Source: JBDSLU01 sp039916225 (GTDB lineage: Bacteria; Acidobacteriota; Vicinamibacteria; Vicinamibacterales; Vicinamibacteraceae). From it: DNA of 18,938 bases. The position numbers were made by a program, and so were the translations under genes. The notes below the pieces were generated by a model. That model had not been told where the DNA came from and ran no database searches. It saw only the letters and a program-made list of their open reading frames with translations. The stretch is taken from the NCBI GenBank assembly GCA_039916225.1, contig JBDSLU010000018.1:1-18938 (forward strand). Reading direction: 5' to 3'. Shown one piece after another: positions 1 to 8,031 of this stretch. Positions within the stretch are counted from its first letter, which is position 1, and each line of letters starts with the position of its first letter.

Positions 1-416
1 TGCACGACTTCGATTACGAGCGCTTCCCGAGCCTCGAGGATCACCCCTTCCGGGGGGCCGAGATCCTGCGCACCGAGGGGTTCCCGGAGGCGATGATCCG
101 TGCCATTCTTTCGCACGGCGACCACACCGGCGTGGCCCGGGAGTCGCGGCTCGAGCACACGCTGTTCGCCTGCGACGAGCTGTCCGGCTTCATCGTCGCG
201 GCGGCGCTGGTCCGGCCGTCGAAGAGCGTGCTCGATCTCGAGGTGAGCTCGGTGAAGAAGCGGATGAAGGACAAGGCCTTCGCGCGTGCCATTCCGCGCG
301 AGGACCTGCAGCGCGGCGCCGACGAGCTCGGCCTGCCGCTCGACGAGCACATCGGCCACGTCATCGCCGCCCTGCGCGAGGCGGCCGAACCACTCGGCCT
401 GAAGGGCAGCCTGTGA
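1..416 (+). CDS. HD-domain phosphohydrolase, C-terminal part (5' end outside window)
   Basis: The reading frame is open from base 3 and ends at TGA 414-416, giving 137 visible residues. The first residues, HDFDYE, match the HD metal-binding doublet of HD/HDIG phosphohydrolases, which normally reads LLHDFDYE. Further on are the family-typical stretches HPFRGAEIL, ILSHGDHTGV (second His/Asp metal-site region), LFACDELSGFI and KSVLDLEVSSVKKRMKDKAFAR. Full-length relatives are about 190 residues, so some 50-60 N-terminal residues lie before the window. The family hydrolyses phosphate esters or nucleotides in the cytoplasm; the substrate here cannot be read from sequence. The gene is followed directly by the repeat block, so it is probably the last gene of its transcript. 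Confidence 0.85.
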   Translation, partial: HDFDYERFPSLEDHPFRGAEILRTEGFPEAMIRAILSHGDHTGVARESRLEHTLFACDELSGFIVAAALVRPSKSVLDLEVSSVKKRMKDKAFARAIPREDLQRGADELGLPLDEHIGHVIAALREAAEPLGLKGSL

Positions 417-421
417 AGGGC

Positions 422-714
422 ACGACCTCAGGTGCGAGCTCGTCAGAGCGGAGCACCGAGGCTGTTGCCGGCCCTCGCCAAGCGGTCGACGAGGTCGCCC
501 GGGGTAGCCTATGAAGCGGAAACGACATCGAATGCGAGCGCCGAAGGCGCGGAGCATCGATGCTGTTGCCGGCCATCGCCAGGCGGTCGACGACGTCGCC
601 CGCCGGCGGTGTCCGGAAACGACCTCAGGTGCGAGCTCGCGAGAGCGGAGCACCGAGGCTGTTGCCGGCCATCGCCAGGCGGTCGACGACGTCGCCCGCC
701 GGCGGTGTCCGGAA
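422..714. repeat. Three tandem copies of a ~97-base intergenic repeat
   Basis: Copies begin at 422, 522 and 619 (periods 100 and 97), and a fourth copy seems to start at 715 but stops after ACGA. Copies 2 and 3 share 61 identical bases (562-622 and 658-718). The first half of copy 3 is closer to copy 1 than to copy 2. Each copy can form a small hairpin at the same place (438-449, 538-550, 635-646), and copies 2 and 3 carry the 10-base palindrome CCGCCGGCGG. A reading frame runs through the block into the downstream ABC gene, but its product is a low-complexity Arg/Pro/Cys repeat, so I treat the block as non-coding. It fills nearly all of the 342-base gap between genes; only the last ~40 bases look like promoter. 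Confidence 0.85.
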
Positions 715-716
715 AC

Positions 717-745
717 GAACTATCGCTATCGCGGTCCCGTATAAG
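717..745 (+). promoter_or_regulatory. Putative promoter of the ABC operon
   Basis: GAAC (717-720) is followed after 17 bases by CGTATA (738-743), which overlaps a -10-like TATAAG (740-745). The ATG at 759 is only 13 bases past the -10 box, so the predicted leader is very short (about 6-8 bases), and no Shine-Dalgarno sequence is visible. The layout resembles extracytoplasmic-function sigma promoters (GAAC ... CGT) and is matched upstream of the gene at 4532. This is motif reading only. Confidence 0.4.
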
Positions 746-758
746 CCAGCAGCCACTC

Positions 759-1769
759 ATGAGCGTCGCCACCGATCAGCCGCCCGTTCCGACCGCGCCG
801 GTCCCCAACGCCGGATCCAGTTCCGATCGGCCAGGGCCGGACCGGCCCCGGCCCGAATTCGCGGTGACGCTCGAAGGCCTCACCGTCGAGTACGGGAAGA
901 ATCGCGCGCTCGCCGACGTCAGCGCGACGTTCCCGGTGGGAGCCGTTGGCCTGCTCGGCCCGAACGGCGCCGGCAAGAGCACGATGATCAAGGCGCTGCT
1001 CGGCTTCATCACGCCGGCCAAGGGGCGGATGAAGGTGCTCGGCCTCGACGTCACCGCCAACCCGCAGGAGATTCGCAGCCGCGTCGGCTACATGCCGGAG
1101 AACGACGGCCACATCCCGGGCATGAACGCCGTGTCGTTCGTCGCCTACTGCGGCGAGCTGTCGGGGCTGCCGGGCGTCGACGCCATGCAGCGCGCCCACG
1201 AAGTCCTCTACTACGTCGGACTCGGCGAAGCGCGCTACCGCGAGATCGGCACCTACTCGACCGGCATGAAGCAGCGCATCAAGCTGGCGCAGGCGCTGGT
1301 CCACGACCCCGATCTGCTGTTCCTCGACGAGCCCACCAACGGGATGGACCCGAAGGGGCGCGACGAGATGCTCGAACTGATCCGCGACCTCGCGCACAAC
1401 AAGGGCGTCAGCCTGATCCTCTCGTCGCACCTGCTGCCCGACGTCGAGTACACCTGCGATCACCTGGTGGTCCTCGACAAGGGGCGCATCGCGACCTCCG
1501 GCCTGATCGGCGAGCTGAAGGGCCCGGCCGGCAGCATCTTCGAGCTGCGCATCAAGGGCGACAGCGACGCCTTCGTCGCGGTGCTGCAGGCCAACGGCCT
1601 CGAGTGCCCCGCCACCGACGAGGACGTCATGCGCGTCTTCGTGCCGGGCGGCAAGAGCGCCCGGGACGTGTTCGCGCTGGCGGCGCAGCACGGCGTCCAG
1701 ATCCGTCACCTGCGGGCGAGCGTGCCGACGCTCGAGGACGTCTTCGCCAAGGCCGTGGGCCAGGAGTAG
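759..1769 (+). CDS. ABC transporter ATP-binding protein (ABC-2 type)
   Basis: 336 residues. The protein energises an ABC-2 exporter at the inner membrane. Visible motifs are Walker A GPNGAGKST (67-75), a Q-loop region with Glu in place of Gln (YMPEN, 111-115; common in this subfamily), signature YSTGMKQRI (166-174), Walker B LLFLDEPT (186-193) and the switch His224 in SSH. About 100 residues after the ATPase core form a regulatory tail. The first ~33 residues are Pro/Ser-rich and precede the first strand of the fold. I chose ATG 759 because the frame upstream, open back to 432, only translates the repeat block. The permease starts 3 bases after the stop, so the two form a pair. The substrate is unknown. 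Confidence 0.92.
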   Translation: MSVATDQPPVPTAPVPNAGSSSDRPGPDRPRPEFAVTLEGLTVEYGKNRALADVSATFPVGAVGLLGPNGAGKSTMIKALLGFITPAKGRMKVLGLDVTANPQEIRSRVGYMPENDGHIPGMNAVSFVAYCGELSGLPGVDAMQRAHEVLYYVGLGEARYREIGTYSTGMKQRIKLAQALVHDPDLLFLDEPTNGMDPKGRDEMLELIRDLAHNKGVSLILSSHLLPDVEYTCDHLVVLDKGRIATSGLIGELKGPAGSIFELRIKGDSDAFVAVLQANGLECPATDEDVMRVFVPGGKSARDVFALAAQHGVQIRHLRASVPTLEDVFAKAVGQE

Positions 1770-1772
1770 CGC

Positions 1773-2615
1773 GTGCCGATACACGACCAGAGTTACCGCC
1801 GCTACGCCGGCGCCCGCCAGCCGGCGCAGCGCGCCTGGCTGGTGATCGCCAAGAGCGGCATCAGGCAGTTCCTGCGCCGCCGGCCGATGATCGGCATCCT
1901 GTTCGGCGCGTGGATCCAGCTGCTGGTGCGGCTGGCGATGTTCTACGTCTCCGAGAGCGTCACCCAGGCGTCGGCGCTGCTCGGCCCCAAGGCCGAGACC
2001 TTCCGCCAGTTCCTCGAGCAGCAGAATTTCTTCGTCTTCCTGATCGCGATCTACGTCGGCTCCGGCCTCATCGCCCAGGACCGCAAGGCCAACGCCCTGC
2101 AGATCTACCTGTCGAAGCCGCTGACGCGGGTCGACTACATCGCCGGCAAGATGGCGATCCTGGCGACGTTCCTGCTGTTCGTCACCTGGCTGCCGGCGTT
2201 GCTGCTGCTGGTCGGGCAGATCCTGCTGTCGGGCAGCTTCGAGTTCGCCCGCGGCAACATGATCCTGTTCCCGGCGATCACCGTGTTCTCGTTCATCGAA
2301 GTGTTCGTCGTCTGCTGCGCCGTGCTGGCGCTGTCGTCGCTGACGACCAGCACCCGCTATGTCGCGGTGATGTTCGCCGGGGTCATGTTCTTCAGCGACG
2401 CGGTCTACGGCACGCTGCGGATGGTCACCGGATCGACCGCCTTCTCGTGGGTCTCGTTCACCGGCAGCCTGGCCCAGGTCGGCGACGCCATCTTCCGGCA
2501 GCCGCTGCGCTACACGACGCCGGTCGCGGTGTCGGTCATCGTCCTGGCGGCGCTCGTCGCGGTGTCGCTGTCGGTGCTGGAACGCCGCGTCCGCGGCGTG
2601 GAGGTCGTGGCGTGA
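1773..2615 (+). CDS. ABC-2 type transporter permease
   Basis: 280 residues starting at GTG 1773, three bases after the ATPase stop. About six hydrophobic segments are visible (roughly 39-58, 85-101, 125-152, 165-190, 195-212, 250-268). After the second segment comes a cytoplasmic loop, AQDRKANALQIYLSKPLTR, which matches the conserved loop of ABC-2 permeases that contacts the ATPase; the second permease of the operon has an equivalent. The N-terminus is short, basic and cytoplasmic. The protein should form the membrane channel for the ATPase encoded before it. The stop codon overlaps the next start (GTGA), indicating translational coupling. The substrate cannot be inferred. Confidence 0.88.
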   Translation: MPIHDQSYRRYAGARQPAQRAWLVIAKSGIRQFLRRRPMIGILFGAWIQLLVRLAMFYVSESVTQASALLGPKAETFRQFLEQQNFFVFLIAIYVGSGLIAQDRKANALQIYLSKPLTRVDYIAGKMAILATFLLFVTWLPALLLLVGQILLSGSFEFARGNMILFPAITVFSFIEVFVVCCAVLALSSLTTSTRYVAVMFAGVMFFSDAVYGTLRMVTGSTAFSWVSFTGSLAQVGDAIFRQPLRYTTPVAVSVIVLAALVAVSLSVLERRVRGVEVVA

Positions 2616-3535
2616 GCGCACCGATCGTCACGACAGAGCATCTGTCGAAGTGGTACGGCCAGGTCTCCGGCCTGAATGACGTCACGGTGTCGGTCCCGCC
2701 GGGGATCACCGGCCTGCTTGGCCCGAACGGCGCCGGCAAGTCGACGTTCCTCAAGCTGATCACCGGTCAGTTGAAGCCCAGCAAGGGCACCGTCACCGTG
2801 CTCGGCGAGCCGATCTGGGACAACCCCGGGGCCTACTTCAAGATCGGTTTCTGCCCGGAGCAGGACGCCTTCTACGAGCGGATGACCGGCCTGGCCTGGG
2901 TCACCGCGCTGGTGCGGCTGAACGGCTACGACGAGGCCGAGGCCACCGCCGCGGCCGAGAAGGCGATCGCCGCCGTCGACCTGCTCGACGCCAAGGACAA
3001 GAAGATCGGGGCCTACAGCAAGGGCATGCGGCAGCGCATCAAGATGGCGCAGGCGCTGGTCCACGACCCCGGGCTGCTGATCCTCGATGAACCGCTCACC
3101 GGCATGGACCCGCTGATGCGGCGCCGGACCATCAAGTTGATCAAGGAGTGGGCCCGGCAGGGCAAGAGCATCATCGTCTCGAGCCACATCCTCCACGAGG
3201 TGGAGTCGATGACCTCGAACATCCTGCTGATCAACAACGGTCGGATTCTGGCCGAGGGCAACGTCCACCAGATCCGCGACCTGATCGACACCCACCCGCA
3301 TACCGTCTTCGTCCGGGCCGAGCAGCCGCGGGCCTTCGCCCGGCACTGCCTGGCCTTCGACGACGTGCTGAGCCTGCGCTTCGAGGCGGGCGCGGTCGTC
3401 GTTCAGACCGGCAAGCCCGACGCGTTCTATGCCCGGGTGACGAGCCTGGCGGCGACCGACGAGGTCGGCCTCATCCACGAGGTCACCTCGCCCGACGACA
3501 ACCTGCAGGCCGTCTTCCAGTACCTGGTGAAGTGA
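2612..3535 (+). CDS. ABC transporter ATP-binding protein (ABC-2 type), second copy
   Basis: 307 residues. The GTG start at 2612 overlaps the upstream stop by four bases (GTGA). Motifs: Walker A GPNGAGKST (37-45), FCPEQ Q-loop region (80-84), signature YSKGMRQRI (135-143), Walker B LLILDEP (155-161) and His192 in SSH. A ~100-residue C-terminal tail follows. It resembles the first ATPase of the operon but lacks the Pro-rich N-terminus and keeps an additional Gln after the Q-loop Glu. The gene reads directly into the second permease (2 bases between stop and ATG). It presumably pairs with that permease, or both ATPases form a heterodimer on one transporter. Confidence 0.92.
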   Translation: MSAPIVTTEHLSKWYGQVSGLNDVTVSVPPGITGLLGPNGAGKSTFLKLITGQLKPSKGTVTVLGEPIWDNPGAYFKIGFCPEQDAFYERMTGLAWVTALVRLNGYDEAEATAAAEKAIAAVDLLDAKDKKIGAYSKGMRQRIKMAQALVHDPGLLILDEPLTGMDPLMRRRTIKLIKEWARQGKSIIVSSHILHEVESMTSNILLINNGRILAEGNVHQIRDLIDTHPHTVFVRAEQPRAFARHCLAFDDVLSLRFEAGAVVVQTGKPDAFYARVTSLAATDEVGLIHEVTSPDDNLQAVFQYLVK

Positions 3536-3537
3536 CG

Positions 3538-4434
3538 ATGACGTCCGCGCCCGCCGCCCACTCGCCCCTCGCCGGCTCGGCATCTGGGGCGCCGCCCGCC
3601 CTGCCCGTGCCCCGCCGTGCCCCGTCCCTCTGGTCGGCGTCGGCCCGAATCTTCGAGCTGTCGCTGGCCCGGATGCTGTGGTCGCGCGGCACCATCTTCA
3701 TGGCCCTGCTGGTCGGCCTGCCGGTGGTGCTGGCCCTGCTCGTCCGGGGTGTCCAGGCCATCGGGGCGCCGGCGATGCGGGTGGAAGGGCAGGTGGTCAC
3801 CGGCCCGACCATCTTCGGGTTCATGGTCTGGTGGCTCTACCTGCGCTTCATCGTCCCCGTCCTGGCGCTCTACTACGGGACGGCCCTGGTGGCCGACGAG
3901 GTCGAGGACAAGACCATCACCTACCTGTTCACCCGGCCCATCGCCCGGGGGGCGGTCCTGCTGGGCAAGTTCCTCGCCTACTTCGTCTGCACGGTGATGG
4001 TGGTGACGCCGTCGCTGATGATCGTCTACTTCCTGATGGGCCTGTCCGGGGCCACCCTGGCGGGGACGTTCCCCAGCTTGCTCAAGGACTTAGGGCTGGT
4101 GATCCTGGGCCTGCTGGCCTACGGCGGCCTGTTCGCCTGGGTCGGGGCCCAGTTCAAGCGGCCGCTGGTCATCGGCCTGGTCTTCGTGTTCGGGTTCGAG
4201 CAGCTCGCCCTGATCATCCCGGGCTACATGCGGAACCTGACCGTGTCGTACTACCTGCAGTCCCTGGTCCCGCACGCCGTGATGAGTGAGGGCGTCCTGT
4301 CCATCCTGCAGAGCCTGGTGATGCAGAAGGCCTCCATGGCGACGGCCATCGTCATGCTCATCGGGATCGGGGTGGCCTTCGTGTTCCTGGCGATGCGCGT
4401 CATTGCCCGCCGGGAATACGTCCTCGAACAGTAG
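3538..4434 (+). CDS. ABC-2 type transporter permease, second copy
   Basis: 298 residues, ATG 3538, two bases after the preceding stop. A ~30-residue Ala/Pro-rich cytoplasmic N-terminus is followed by about six hydrophobic segments (roughly 52-70, 97-118, 143-167, 184-203, 208-227, 268-288). The conserved loop ADEVEDKTITYLFTRPIAR (about 119-137) corresponds to the AQDRKAN...SKPLTR loop of the first permease, so both belong to the same ABC-2 family although otherwise divergent. Together the four genes read as one export machine or two paired ones. The substrate is unknown. Confidence 0.88.
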   Translation: MTSAPAAHSPLAGSASGAPPALPVPRRAPSLWSASARIFELSLARMLWSRGTIFMALLVGLPVVLALLVRGVQAIGAPAMRVEGQVVTGPTIFGFMVWWLYLRFIVPVLALYYGTALVADEVEDKTITYLFTRPIARGAVLLGKFLAYFVCTVMVVTPSLMIVYFLMGLSGATLAGTFPSLLKDLGLVILGLLAYGGLFAWVGAQFKRPLVIGLVFVFGFEQLALIIPGYMRNLTVSYYLQSLVPHAVMSEGVLSILQSLVMQKASMATAIVMLIGIGVAFVFLAMRVIARREYVLEQ

Positions 4435-4462
4435 CGGCCGGCGACGTTCCGGACGAAACGCG

Positions 4463-4490
4463 GAACCTCGGCGTGGACGGTCCGTATACT
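4463..4490 (+). promoter_or_regulatory. Putative promoter of the 357-residue exported protein
   Basis: GGAACCT (4462-4468) is followed by CGTATA (4483-4488), 16 bases after GAAC; the latter overlaps TATACT (4485-4490), a good -10 box. The layout GAAC-N16/17-CGGTC(C)CGTATA is shared with the sequence upstream of the ABC operon. GGAAC plus CGT-type elements are typical of extracytoplasmic-function sigma promoters. The element would let the gene be made independently of the ABC operon. No experiment or search supports it here. Confidence 0.45.
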
Positions 4491-4531
4491 GGATCACGGG
4501 TTACGGCGGATTCTGTGGAGGCGCGACAGTG

Positions 4532-5605
4532 ATGAACCGGACTTCTCGGCTTTTCTTGATGGGCTCGGGTTTCGTGCTCGCAGCGGGGCTCGGAACCGGC
4601 CTCGTCGCCTTCTACGGTGGGTTGCCCACCCTGGCCTCGGCCGCCCGGTCGGTTGGCCCTGACGAGCTCAAGTACGTCCCCGAGGCGGCGGCCGTCGTGG
4701 CCTACGCCAACGTCCGGGACGTCATGAACTCGGAATTCCGCCAGAAGATCAAGTCTGTCCTGCCCGATGGCGAGGCCAAGGGCCAGGAAGAATTCCAGCG
4801 CGAAACCGGCATCAACATCGAGCAGGACATCGATTACGTCCTGGCCTGGATGACGCCCGGCCCCAACACCGAAGGCAAGGGCCATCCGATCGGCCTGGTG
4901 CTGGCGCACGGCCGCTTCGACACCGCCAAGCTCGAAGCCCTGGCCATCAGCCACGGCGGCCTCGTCGAGACCATCGGCAGCGTCCGGGTCATCCGGCCCG
5001 AGGCCAACCACCGCCCCGACGTCGAAGTCGAGGCTCCCCAGACCCTCGACGCGACCCCCACCGTCCGCGAGCATCTCCGCCGCCACCCGGCTGGCGCGGC
5101 CCCCATGGTCGCCTTCCTCGAGCCCGGGCTGATCGCCATCGGTGAGGAAGCGACCATCCGCGCCGCCATCGCCCACGGCTCCAGCGGCGGCCGCAGCATC
5201 CGCGACAACGCAGACATGGCCAACCTGATCGGGGACCTCGAGGGGTCGTCGAACGTGTGGGCGGTCGGCCGCATGGAAGCGCTCACCAAGAACGCCCAGC
5301 TGCCCGAGCCGCTCGCCCAGCACCTGCCGGCGGTGAAGTGGTTCAGCGCCTCCAGCCACGTCGGCGCCGGCGTCAGTGGCCTGCTCCGCGCCGAGGCCCG
5401 CGACGAGGACTCCGCCAAGAACCTGCGCGATGTGCTGCAGGGTTTCATGGCGATGGCCAAGCTGCACGCCGGTCAGAAGCCGGAGCTGGCCCCGGTGCTG
5501 CAGTCGCTGACCGTCAGCGGCACGGGCACGACGGTCGCCCTCTCGTTCGAGGTGCCGCCGGCCCTGGTCGACGCGCTCATCGAGCTGAAGAACGCGGCCA
5601 ACTAA
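4532..5605 (+). CDS. Membrane-anchored or exported protein of unknown function
   Basis: 357 residues. ATG 4532 follows GGAGG (4517-4521) at a spacing of 10; an in-frame GTG at 4529 is an alternative. The N-terminus has a basic start and a hydrophobic stretch (about 8-27), a signal anchor or signal peptide, so the rest should lie outside the cytoplasm. No catalytic motif is recognised. The region LKYVPEAAAVVAYANVRDVM and a similar two-lobed layout recall the DUF3352-type exported proteins, but this is a weak memory match. The gene lies 97 bases after the ABC operon on the same strand, with its own promoter-like sequence, and ends at a strong terminator. Its position suggests a role with the transporter, which is not shown. 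Confidence 0.75.
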   Translation: MNRTSRLFLMGSGFVLAAGLGTGLVAFYGGLPTLASAARSVGPDELKYVPEAAAVVAYANVRDVMNSEFRQKIKSVLPDGEAKGQEEFQRETGINIEQDIDYVLAWMTPGPNTEGKGHPIGLVLAHGRFDTAKLEALAISHGGLVETIGSVRVIRPEANHRPDVEVEAPQTLDATPTVREHLRRHPAGAAPMVAFLEPGLIAIGEEATIRAAIAHGSSGGRSIRDNADMANLIGDLEGSSNVWAVGRMEALTKNAQLPEPLAQHLPAVKWFSASSHVGAGVSGLLRAEARDEDSAKNLRDVLQGFMAMAKLHAGQKPELAPVLQSLTVSGTGTTVALSFEVPPALVDALIELKNAAN

Positions 5606-5621
5606 CCGTCGCCTGAATCCC

Positions 5622-5681
5622 GGGGCCTTCGCGGCCCCCTCCCCATCGAGCGGACGTCCTGACCAGGGCGTCCGCTCTTTT
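5622..5681 (+). terminator. Intrinsic terminator after the 357-residue gene
   Basis: The main hairpin has a perfect 9-base stem, GAGCGGACG (5648-5656) with CGTCCGCTC (5669-5677), a 12-base loop and TTTT (5678-5681) directly after. A smaller upstream hairpin pairs GGGGCC (5622-5627) with GGCCCC (5633-5638). The T-run lies on the + strand, so it terminates transcription from the ABC/357-residue side. Confidence 0.85.
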
Positions 5682-5728
5682 GCTTTCTACGGTTGGCGGC
5701 GGGCACCCTCGGGACCTGCCGCGGGGCC

Positions 5729-5749
5729 AGGGCCCTCGGCCAGGGCCCT
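5729..5749 (-). terminator. Hairpin at the end of the dipeptidyl-peptidase gene
   Basis: Two copies of the self-complementary octamer AGGGCCCT (5729-5736 and 5742-5749) can pair with a 5-base loop. The second copy overlaps the stop codon of the minus-strand peptidase gene. No T-run follows on the minus strand, so this would be at best a weak or factor-assisted terminator. Confidence 0.35.
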
Positions 5750-8027
5750 AAGGGGTCCGTTCCTTCTCCTTCGCCTTCTCGACCTTCTTCTCGCGGACGG
5801 TGGTGTCGCTGCGGGCTGGCATCCGCGTCTCGATGACCACATCCGGCAGCCGGCCCGCGAGCAGGTTGCGGACCCAGAAGTCGTGCGATTCCCGCGCCTG
5901 GTGGGCCCGCTGCGACAGCTGGATGCCGTGCCGCGAGTTCGGATAGATCATCAGCTCGAAGCGCTTGTCGTGGCTCGTCAGCCAGTCGCAGACCTGCAGT
6001 GTCTGCTGCAGGTGGACGTTGTCGTCGATGGTCCCGTGCGTCAGGCGCAGGCCGGCCTTGTAGCGATCGACCCAGGTGAGCACGGCGCCGGCCTTGTAGC
6101 CCTGTGGGTTCTCGGACGGCAGGTCCATGTAGCGCTCGGTGTAGACCGAGTCATAGAGCTGCCAGTCGGTCACCGACGATCCGGCGATGCCGAAGTTGAA
6201 CTGCCCGGCGGCCTGGGTCATGGCCATCGCCGTGGTGTAGCCGCCGTAGCTCGAGCCGGTGATGCCGATGCGGTCGCCCTGGACGAACGGCCGCGCCCGC
6301 AGCCACGCCGCCGCGGTGCTCAGATCGGTCATCTCCCAGGTCCCGAGCTGGCGGTGCATCAGGGCCGTCCCGGCCTTGCCGAAGTGTCCGCTGCCGCGAT
6401 GATCGACGCTGACCGTGATGACGCCCCGCTGCGCCCAGTAGTGCGCCGTCAGCCCCGGCCAGCCGTTCTGTACCGAGCCGGCGTCCGGACCACCGTAGAC
6501 CGTCATGATGACGGGGTAGCGGCGGCTCGGCGAGAAATCGGCGGGCAGGATCCAGTAGGCCGGCAGCTGGAACGTGCCGTCGCTCGACGGGATGGTGAAC
6601 AACTCGGCCTTGCCCCACGCGACGCGGCCGTAGCCGGGCGCCGAGCCGGCGTCGGCGATCTCGCGCACCACCGAGCCGTCGCCGCGCCGCAGCACCACGC
6701 GCGTCGGGGTGGCCAGCGTCGTCCAGGTGTCGACGACGTAGGCGCCGTCCGGGCTGACGGCCGCCTTGTGCACGCCCGGCTCCTTCGTCACGATCTCCGG
6801 CTCGCCGCCGGCGAGCTTCAGGCGCATGACCTGCGTGTCCCAGCTCTTGAGCGGCCGGCCGCTGAAGTAGACGAGCCCGGCACCGTCGGCGACCTCGAGG
6901 ATCTGGTGCACCCGCCACGCGCCGCGCGTCAGCTGCTTCACGGCGGGCTCGCCCTTGGCGTAGCGATACAGGTGACGCCAGCCGTCGACGTCGCTGACGA
7001 ACAGCAGCGACCCGTCGGCGAGCGGCGTCAGATCGTCATACCAGTCGACCCACGAGCGCTGCGTCTCCTGGTGGATGCCGGACGCCTTGCCGGTGGCGGC
7101 GTCGCAGGCGAACAGTTTCAGCGTGTCCTGGGCCCGGTTCATCCACTGGACGTAGAGCGTGCGACCGTCGACCGACCACTTGGGGAAGGACAGGTAGTGG
7201 TCGGCCTTCTCCTCGAAGTCCATCCACGTCGTCTTGCCGTCGGCAACGGAGACGATGCCGATCCGGACGTAGGGGTTGGGATCGCCGGCCTTGGGATAGC
7301 GCGTGCGCTCCAGTTCGCCGTGCTGGCCGTCGGCGTGATAGATCGGGAAGACCGGCACGCGGGCGTCGTCGAAGCGCATGAACGCCAGGCGACTCCCGTC
7401 GGGCGACCACCAGAAGGCGTTGCTGCCGCGTCCGAGGATCTCCTCGAGGTAGATCCACGACGGCGTGCCGTTGAGAATCGTCTCGCTGCCGTCGGCGGTG
7501 AGCTGATGCTCGAGCCCGGTGGCGAGGTCGTAGGCGAACAGGTCGTTGCCGCGGGTATAGGCGAGCCGCGCGCCATCGGGGGAGAGGCGCGCGTGCCCCT
7601 CGTCGGCTGGCGTGGCGGTGAGCTGGCGCTCCTTGCCGTCGGCATCGATGCGGACCAGGTCGTGATTCCGCAGCACCACGCGGAACGCGGCGCCCGGCGC
7701 GGTCACCGTCGAGGCCTCGGCGGCGCCGACCAGCCGCGAGGTGCCGTCCGCGGCGGCGGTCAGGTAGACACGGCGACGACCGTCTGCCTCGCGTCGGGTC
7801 TCGAGATAGTGGGCCGCGTCGACCCACTCGCCGATCGTCGGCACGTCGGCGAGCAGGGACGGCTGGTCGGCGCCGCCGTAGGCCGCGGTGCCGAAGGCCT
7901 GGTCATACTTGAGAGCCTGTCGTGGCGGTCCCGACGGGCGCTGAGCCTCCGCGGTCGGCCCGAGCGCCAGGAGACAAACCACGCCGGCCACGCCCGAGCG
8001 GGCGCACCCCAAATTCGTCCGTCCCAT
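5748..8027 (-). CDS. Secreted dipeptidyl-peptidase IV family serine peptidase (S9B)
   Basis: 759 residues. The family removes N-terminal dipeptides, usually X-Pro or X-Ala, outside the cytoplasm. A Sec signal peptide is visible (MGRTN... hydrophobic VAGVVCLLAL ... cleavage near AEA/Q, residue 28-29). An eight-bladed-propeller-type N-domain follows, with WSPDGSRLAF-like repeats and the double Glu at 195-196 (IYLEEI) that binds the substrate N-terminus in DPP IV. The catalytic domain (about 500-730) has Ser593 in GSSYGGY, Asp in HGTIDDNVH (668/669) and His700 in SRHGI. The last ~20 residues are Lys/Glu-rich. Start 8027 is chosen because GGAGG lies four bases upstream and the signal peptide begins there; the frame extends to 8069 with an implausible N-terminus. 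Usual family length is 700-770. Confidence 0.95.
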   Translation of the reverse strand: MGRTNLGCARSGVAGVVCLLALGPTAEAQRPSGPPRQALKYDQAFGTAAYGGADQPSLLADVPTIGEWVDAAHYLETRREADGRRRVYLTAAADGTSRLVGAAEASTVTAPGAAFRVVLRNHDLVRIDADGKERQLTATPADEGHARLSPDGARLAYTRGNDLFAYDLATGLEHQLTADGSETILNGTPSWIYLEEILGRGSNAFWWSPDGSRLAFMRFDDARVPVFPIYHADGQHGELERTRYPKAGDPNPYVRIGIVSVADGKTTWMDFEEKADHYLSFPKWSVDGRTLYVQWMNRAQDTLKLFACDAATGKASGIHQETQRSWVDWYDDLTPLADGSLLFVSDVDGWRHLYRYAKGEPAVKQLTRGAWRVHQILEVADGAGLVYFSGRPLKSWDTQVMRLKLAGGEPEIVTKEPGVHKAAVSPDGAYVVDTWTTLATPTRVVLRRGDGSVVREIADAGSAPGYGRVAWGKAELFTIPSSDGTFQLPAYWILPADFSPSRRYPVIMTVYGGPDAGSVQNGWPGLTAHYWAQRGVITVSVDHRGSGHFGKAGTALMHRQLGTWEMTDLSTAAAWLRARPFVQGDRIGITGSSYGGYTTAMAMTQAAGQFNFGIAGSSVTDWQLYDSVYTERYMDLPSENPQGYKAGAVLTWVDRYKAGLRLTHGTIDDNVHLQQTLQVCDWLTSHDKRFELMIYPNSRHGIQLSQRAHQARESHDFWVRNLLAGRLPDVVIETRMPARSDTTVREKKVEKAKEKERTP

Positions 8028-8031
8028 CCAT

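Noticed and set aside
422..714. CRISPR array.
   Set aside because: Three units of ~97 bases repeat end to end without unique spacers, and no cas genes are nearby.
432..758. N-terminal extension of the first ABC ATPase through the repeat block.
   Set aside because: The extra 109 residues are the translated repeat (Arg/Pro/Cys-rich, repeated), and the ATPase fold starts after ATG 759.
726..2621. 631-residue minus-strand frame opposite the ABC genes.
   Set aside because: Antisense shadow with Asp/Arg/Gln-rich composition; the + strand encodes intact ATPase and permease.
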